Source of the DNA: Frankiales bacterium
GTDB taxonomy: Bacteria; Actinomycetota; Actinomycetes; Mycobacteriales; SCTD01
Assembly: GCA_025464695.1 (NCBI GenBank)
Contig: JAODNQ010000269.1
Span: 1 to 8,125, forward strand
Reading direction: 5' to 3'
Length of the DNA stretch: 8,125 nt
Each line of letters starts with the position of its first letter. The stretch's first letter is position 1. A program made the position numbers and the translations under genes. Shown here one piece after another: positions 5,004-8,125 of this stretch. The notes under the pieces were generated by a model. It searched no databases. It was not told the origin of the DNA and worked only from the letters and a program-made list of their open reading frames with translations.

Positions 5004-5789
5004 TCACACCGCCGGCACCCTGGTCAGCACCTCGGGGCCGTCGTCGGTGACCGCCACGGTGTGCTCGAAGTGGGCCGCGCGGGCGCCGTCGGTCAGGGCG
5101 ATCGACCAGCCGTCCTTCTTGGTCCGGTACCGCCCGCTCCCGGCGTGCAGCATCGGCTCGATGGCGAGGGTGTTGCCGGCGCGCAGGCGGTGGCGGGCGG
5201 CGTCGCCGGTCGGCTCGTTCGGCACGAACGGCGCCTCGTGCATGGCCCGCCCGATGCCGTGGCCGCCGTGGTCGGGCAGGTGCCCGTAGCCGTGCGCCCG
5301 GGCGACGCCGTCGACGGCCTCGGCGACGTCGAGCAGGGTCGCGCCCGGCACGGCGGCGGCGACCCCGGCGAGGAGCGCCTCCCGCGTCGCCCGCAGCAGT
5401 CGGGCGTCGTCCTCGGAAGGAGCGCTCCCGACCTGCACCGTGACCGCGGCGTCGCCGTGCCAGCCGTCGGTGATCGCGCCGCAGTCGATGCTGAGGAGGT
5501 CGCCCTCGCGCAGCCGCTGGCCGGTGGGGCGGCCGTGGACCACGACCTCGTTCGGCGACAGGCAGGTCGCGCCGGGGAACGGGGTGGGCGCCCAGACCGG
5601 GCGGTAGCCGAGGAAGGACGGCAGGGCGCCGGCCTCGCGGATCACGGTCTGCGCGACCTCGTCGAGCTCGCGGAGCTTGACGCCCGGTGCGGCCGCCGCC
5701 GACACCGCGGCGAGGGCCTGCGCGACGACGGCGCCCGCCGCTCGCATGGCGTCGAGCTCGGTGCGGGACCGGACGGGGAAGGTGTGCAT
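5004..5789 (-). CDS. map: Type I methionine aminopeptidase
   Basis: This 261-residue cytosolic enzyme removes the N-terminal methionine from nascent proteins. All five metal ligands are visible: D102 (IDCGA), D113 (HGDAA), H177 (GHGIG), E211 (IEPML) and E242 (FEHT), plus the substrate-contacting H85 (VVHG). There is no N-terminal zinc-finger or SH3-binding extension. The start at 5789 gives the standard lead MHTFPVRSRTELDAMRAAG. No Shine-Dalgarno is seen; a TACCGT hexamer 8 bases upstream suggests a leaderless or near-leaderless message. Actinobacteria often carry more than one map gene, one with secY-adk. This copy stands alone beside an XRE regulator, so it may be the secondary isozyme; that is inferred from context. 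It is convergent with the transporter gene, with no terminator visible between them. Confidence 0.97.
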   Translation of the reverse strand: MHTFPVRSRTELDAMRAAGAVVAQALAAVSAAAAPGVKLRELDEVAQTVIREAGALPSFLGYRPVWAPTPFPGATCLSPNEVVVHGRPTGQRLREGDLLSIDCGAITDGWHGDAAVTVQVGSAPSEDDARLLRATREALLAGVAAAVPGATLLDVAEAVDGVARAHGYGHLPDHGGHGIGRAMHEAPFVPNEPTGDAARHRLRAGNTLAIEPMLHAGSGRYRTKKDGWSIALTDGARAAHFEHTVAVTDDGPEVLTRVPAV

Positions 5790-5796
5790 GCCGCCG

Positions 5797-5826
5797 ACGG
5801 TACAAGTATCCCGGGACAGTTGTCCC
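5797..5826 (-). promoter_or_regulatory. Candidate promoter of map (leaderless or nearly so)
   Basis: On the minus strand GGGACA (5826-5821) could serve as -35. An 18-base spacer leads to TACCGT (5802-5797) as -10, and the map ATG begins at 5789, 8 bases past the -10. The -35 is the right arm of the palindrome and the opposing xre -35 is the left arm, so the two promoters overlap. Alternative -10: GATACT (5810-5805), which lacks a matching -35. Inferred by eye. Confidence 0.45.
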
Positions 5827-5827
5827 G
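5802..5827. promoter_or_regulatory. Overlapping palindromes in the map/xre divergent promoter region (putative operator)
   Basis: Two inverted repeats overlap. CGGGACA at 5812-5818 and TGTCCCG at 5821-5827 are perfect 7-base arms around GT. A wider 22-base palindrome at 5802-5823, centred on CCCGGG, matches at 18 of 22 positions and ends ACAA / TTGT. Both sit between the divergent start codons and cover the candidate -35 elements of both genes. The neighbouring XRE protein is the natural candidate to bind here. Confidence 0.65.
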
Positions 5828-5842
5828 CCGGACGGTTAGGGT
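5813..5842 (+). promoter_or_regulatory. Candidate leaderless promoter of the xre gene
   Basis: GGGACA (5813-5818; four of six matches to TTGACA), an 18-base spacer, and TAGGGT (5837-5842), a good actinobacterial -10. The ATG at 5849 begins 7 bases after the -10, so transcription is expected to start at or next to the start codon. No Shine-Dalgarno precedes the gene, which agrees with leaderless translation. Confidence 0.6.
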
Positions 5843-5848
5843 GAGCGC

Positions 5849-6115
5849 ATGGTCCGCCTCGCCCTCACCGAGCAGGAGCGCACCCGCGGCGTCCTGCTCG
5901 GGGCCGCCCTCCGCCGTGCCCGGGGCACCCGCAGCGTCCGGGAGGTGGCCGGAGCCGCCGGTGTCGCGGAGGAGACCGTGCGCAAGATCGAGCGCGGCGC
6001 CGTCCCGACCCCCGCGCTGTTCACCGTCGCGGCCATCGCCTCGGTGCTGGGCCTGGCGCTGGACGACCTCGTCCGGGAGGTCGCGTCGGCGAGCCAGGAC
6101 ACCGCCGTCGCCTGA
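5849..6115 (+). CDS. Small XRE-family helix-turn-helix transcriptional regulator
   Basis: This 88-residue protein is mostly one Cro/C1-type DNA-binding domain. The helix-turn-helix spans about residues 29-49 (SVREVAGAAGVAEETVRKIERG), shown by the typical REVAxxAGVxxxTVxxIERG pattern, followed by VPTPALFTVAAIASVLGLALDDL, the usual fourth and fifth helices. No ligand-binding or enzymatic domain is attached. It is divergent from map over a 59-base gap with a palindromic region, so it probably regulates itself and map; that is inference. The ATG at 5849 has no ribosome binding site but lies 7 bases after TAGGGT, suggesting a leaderless message. A strong hairpin terminator begins 18 bases after its stop. 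Confidence 0.9.
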   Translation: MVRLALTEQERTRGVLLGAALRRARGTRSVREVAGAAGVAEETVRKIERGAVPTPALFTVAAIASVLGLALDDLVREVASASQDTAVA

Positions 6116-6133
6116 AGCAGGGGCCAGGAACGT

Positions 6134-6170
6134 CGAAGGCCCCGCCGGGTCGTGCTCGGCGGGGCCTTCG
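6134..6170. terminator. Strong hairpin terminator, probably bidirectional
   Basis: CGAAGGCCCCGCCG at 6134-6147 pairs perfectly with 6157-6170 (14 bp) around a 9-base loop. There is no long T-tract on either strand, which is common for actinobacterial terminators. It follows the xre stop on the plus strand and the tRNA-Ser gene on the minus strand, and can serve both. Confidence 0.85.
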
Positions 6171-6194
6171 CGGTGCTGACCACGGTCAGGACCG
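6171..6194. terminator. Second hairpin just 3' of the tRNA gene
   Basis: CGGT at 6171-6174 pairs with ACCG at 6191-6194, and CTGACC at 6176-6181 pairs with GGTCAG at 6184-6189, with one G-G mismatch between the two helices and a very tight centre. On the minus strand it begins 5 bases after the tRNA 3' end, so it may help end or process the tRNA precursor. Confidence 0.45.
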
Positions 6195-6198
6195 GCCG

Positions 6199-6285
6199 CG
6201 GAGACGGGGAGATTTGAACTCCCGATGGGTTGCCCCAAACCTCATTAGCAGTGAGGCGCCATAGACCGGGCTAGGCGACGTCTCC
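6199..6285 (-). tRNA. tRNA-Ser, anticodon GCU
   Basis: This is an 87-nucleotide class II tRNA. The acceptor GGAGACG (6285-6279) pairs with CGTCTCC (6206-6200). The anticodon stem CCTCA/TGAGG encloses loop CTGCTAA, giving anticodon GCT at 6247-6249, which reads AGC and AGU. A long variable arm (TGGG-GCAA-CCCA core) is typical of serine tRNA. The T arm is GGGAG-TTCAAAT-CTCCC. The discriminator base is G, as expected for serine. The 3' CCA is not encoded, so it must be added by tRNA nucleotidyltransferase. Confidence 0.97.
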
Positions 6286-6313
6286 TCGTGCGGGAGAGAG
6301 GATAGCCGCTCCC

Positions 6314-6327
6314 GGACAGCTCTGTCC
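6314..6327. repeat. Palindrome at the corA stop codon
   Basis: GGACAG at 6314-6319 and CTGTCC at 6322-6327 are inverted copies separated by CT. On the minus strand the hairpin begins in the corA TAG codon and lies before the tRNA gene. The loop is tight and no T-tract follows, so it is a weak candidate terminator only. Confidence 0.35.
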
Positions 6328-7418
6328 TAGAGCCACCGGTTGCGGCGGAAGGCCCGGTACAGCAGCCCCGAGATCCCGCCCATCAGCGCCAGCGCGAACG
6401 GGTACCCGAGCTGCCAGTGCAGCTCGGGCATGTGGTCGAAGTTCATGCCGTAGATGCCGGCGATGGTGGTGCACACGGTGAGGATCGCCGCGTACGCGCT
6501 GATCTTGCGCATGTCCTCGTTCTGCTGCAGCGTCACCTGGGCGACGTTGGCGTCGAGGCTGTTCTGCAGCAGGTTGTCCAGCACCGTGACCCGCTCGCGG
6601 GAGCGCAGGACGTGGTCGTGGACGTCGCGGAACAGCTCGCCGGTGGCGGGCGACTGCTGCGGGACGTCGCCCCGGGCGAGCCGCTCGGTCACCTCCGCCA
6701 GCGGGTGCACCGCCCGGGCGAACTCCATGGTCTCGCGCTTGAGCGTGTAGATGCGCCGGGTCGGGTTGTCGCGGCCGCCGCTGAAGACCTGCTCCTCGAC
6801 CTCGTCGACGTCGCTCTCCAGCCCGTCGAGGGCCGGAGCGTAGGCGTCGACGACGGCGTCGGCCACCGCCCACAGGACCGCGCTCGGCCCGAGCCGGAGC
6901 ACCTCCGGGCGGTCCTCCAGGAACTGCCGCACCGTGGCGAGCTCGGCCGCGACGCCGTGCCGGACGGTGACGACGAAGTCGTGCCCGACGAACACCATGA
7001 GCTCACCGGTCTCGACGACCTCCTCGGCGTCGACGTACCGGACCGTCTTGAGGACGGCGAACAGGTGGTCGTCGTAGACGTCGAGCTTCGGGCGCTGGTG
7101 CGCGACGACGGCGTCCTCCACCGCGAGCGCGTGCAGCCCGAACTCGCGCGCGACCTCCTGGAACGCCTCGGCGTCGGGCTGGTGCAGCCCGAGCCAGACG
7201 AACGCGTCGGCCTCGCTGCGGGCCTTCTCCGCGGCCTGCTCGAGCGGCAGGTGGCCGGCGGCGCGGCGTCCGCCGCAGTAGAGGGCGCAGTCGACCAGCG
7301 CCCGCTCCAGGGCCGTGCCCACGTGCCGCCGGACCCGGCGGGGGTGCTCGAGGTCGACGCTGCTCCTGCTGCCGCCGCTCCCGGCCAGGCCGGTCCCGCG
7401 GCCGTCGACGCTCGTCAT
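6327..7418 (-). CDS. corA: CorA-family magnesium/cobalt transport protein
   Basis: This 363-residue protein forms a pentameric inner-membrane Mg2+/Co2+ channel. A large acidic cytosolic N-terminal domain (about 20-300) includes the long helix region DGLESDVDEVEEQVFSG and the conserved AxLTVCTTIAGIYGMNF transition. TM1 covers about 306-323 and ends in the selectivity signature GMN at 324-326; the periplasmic loop FDHMPELHW follows; TM2 is about 339-356. The protein ends in the basic tail RRAFRRNRWL-like sequence usual for CorA. The ATG at 7418 has AGGGG about 5 bases upstream. The open frame continues upstream of this ATG, but overlaps the divergent gene and carries no CorA-like sequence. The first 20 residues are Gly/Ser-rich and poorly conserved, so a slightly later start cannot be excluded. 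It is upstream of tRNA-Ser on the same strand. Confidence 0.95.
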   Translation of the reverse strand: MTSVDGRGTGLAGSGGSRSSVDLEHPRRVRRHVGTALERALVDCALYCGGRRAAGHLPLEQAAEKARSEADAFVWLGLHQPDAEAFQEVAREFGLHALAVEDAVVAHQRPKLDVYDDHLFAVLKTVRYVDAEEVVETGELMVFVGHDFVVTVRHGVAAELATVRQFLEDRPEVLRLGPSAVLWAVADAVVDAYAPALDGLESDVDEVEEQVFSGGRDNPTRRIYTLKRETMEFARAVHPLAEVTERLARGDVPQQSPATGELFRDVHDHVLRSRERVTVLDNLLQNSLDANVAQVTLQQNEDMRKISAYAAILTVCTTIAGIYGMNFDHMPELHWQLGYPFALALMGGISGLLYRAFRRNRWL

Positions 7419-7488
7419 GCCGCCCCTGTCCACCTGAGGAGTGTGCACCCGGCTCCAGTCGGGCGGCGCTGCTGCCGATGGTCGACAC

Positions 7489-8125
7489 GTGCGTCTGCGT
7501 CCCCGTGCCCTGCTGCCCCTGGCGGCGCTCACCGGGCTGCTGACGGCCGGGCTCGCCGTGCCCGGCGCCTCCGCCCAGCCCGCCCAGGTCGCCTCGGCAG
7601 CGACCGGCACCGGCTCGGCGGCGCTGCGGGCCCAGGTGGCCGCGCTGCAGGCCGAGGTGGCCGCGGCGGGCGACCGCCTCGAGGCCGGCGCCCGGACGTA
7701 CGAGCAGAGCGAGCAGCGCCTCGCCGTGCTCACCCAGCAGCAGTTCGGCGTCCAGGACGACCTCGAGCGCCAGCAGCGGGCCAGCACCACCACCCGCGAC
7801 GACGTCGACGCCCTCGTCCGCGCCGCCTACATGGGTGGCGGCGGCGTCCCCCCGACGGTCGCCGCACTGCTGTCCGGCGACCCGCGCGCGCTCGCCGACC
7901 TCGACCGGGTCCGCCGCACCGTCAGCCGGGTCGAGGGGTCGGGCCGCGCCGCGCTGCACGACCTCACGACGTCGAAGGTCCGCAGCCAGGCGCTCCTGCA
8001 GGACCGCACCCGGCTGCGCCGCGAGGCCCTGGTCGCCCAGCAGGCGCTCGACGTCCAGCAGCAGCAGGTCGCCGCGCAGGCCACGGCCCTGGCCGCCCGG
8101 CTGACGTCGACCTCCCAGCGCCTGG
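7489..8125 (+). CDS. Secreted coiled-coil protein, N-terminal part of a probable cell-wall hydrolase (runs off right edge)
   Basis: The frame opened by GTG at 7489 stays open for 212 codons to the window edge. It starts with a signal peptide: basic VRLRPR, hydrophobic core ALLPLAALTGLLTAGLAV, and a likely cleavage site after GASA near residue 29. The rest is long amphipathic helix rich in Ala, Gln, Glu, Arg and Leu, starting AALRAQVAALQAEV, with a Gly-rich break (RAAYMGGGGVPP) near residues 114-125 and a segment LLSGDPRALADLDRVRR. This pattern is common in the N-terminal coiled coils of actinobacterial NlpC/P60 or M23-type peptidoglycan hydrolases. The catalytic domain would lie beyond the edge, so enzyme class is inferred. 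No Shine-Dalgarno is seen before the GTG; an in-frame GTG at 7441 is an alternative, but it gives a worse signal peptide. It is divergent from corA. Confidence 0.8.
   Translation, partial: MRLRPRALLPLAALTGLLTAGLAVPGASAQPAQVASAATGTGSAALRAQVAALQAEVAAAGDRLEAGARTYEQSEQRLAVLTQQQFGVQDDLERQQRASTTTRDDVDALVRAAYMGGGGVPPTVAALLSGDPRALADLDRVRRTVSRVEGSGRAALHDLTTSKVRSQALLQDRTRLRREALVAQQALDVQQQQVAAQATALAARLTSTSQRL

Noticed and set aside
5061..6179. 372-codon plus-strand frame opposite map, running over the xre gene
   Set aside because: It is the antisense shadow of the aminopeptidase, whose metal ligands are all intact, then an out-of-frame overlap of xre.
7419..7793. Upstream extension of corA
   Set aside because: It overlaps the divergent gene, which has a clear signal peptide and coiled coil. 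The extension has no CorA similarity, and the ATG at 7418 has AGGGG upstream.
1..8125. Defence island, prophage, insertion sequence or biosynthetic cluster
   Set aside because: No transposase, integrase, restriction, toxin or synthase genes are seen; base composition looks even and the genes are core families. sbcCD alone is housekeeping repair.

Overview
The window is a very GC-rich, gene-dense stretch of bacterial chromosome. Base composition, the TAnnnT-type -10 elements, a class II tRNA-Ser with no encoded CCA and the gene families present all point to a high-GC actinobacterium. Geodermatophilaceae-like taxa are my guess from style alone; no taxonomic marker was tested.

Layout, left to right. 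(1) Minus strand, transcribed leftwards: a PaaI/YdiI-type hotdog thioesterase, a membrane-anchored von Willebrand A protein, sbcD, and the first 81 codons of sbcC, which runs off the left edge. sbcD and sbcC are 10 bases apart and form the DNA-end-processing nuclease pair. A 21-bp tandem repeat lies just upstream of sbcD. (2) Plus strand, divergent from the thioesterase: a short glycerophosphodiester phosphodiesterase, then a yybP-ykoY (Mn2+) riboswitch whose first stem begins inside the phosphodiesterase stop codon, then a two-domain protein with a rubrerythrin/ferritin-like N-terminus and a VIT1/CCC1-type metal transporter C-terminus. (3) Minus strand, tail to tail with the transporter: a type I methionine aminopeptidase. 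It is divergent from a small XRE-type regulator across a 59-base gap that holds two overlapping palindromes and two nearly mirror-image candidate leaderless promoters. (4) A strong shared hairpin terminator, tRNA-Ser(GCU) on the minus strand, and a CorA-family Mg2+/Co2+ channel on the minus strand. (5) Plus strand, divergent from corA: the N-terminal part of a secreted coiled-coil protein of the cell-wall hydrolase type, cut by the right edge.

The most informative unit is the Mn2+ riboswitch with its ferritin-like/VIT1 transporter: an inferred metal-responsive efflux or detoxification module in which excess Mn2+ would turn on its own exporter. The other genes look like core housekeeping functions. 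I see no mobile element, phage gene, CRISPR array, toxin-antitoxin pair or other accessory cluster. No gene-free stretch exceeds about 200 bases; the longest, between the phosphodiesterase and the transporter, is filled by the riboswitch and its expression platform.
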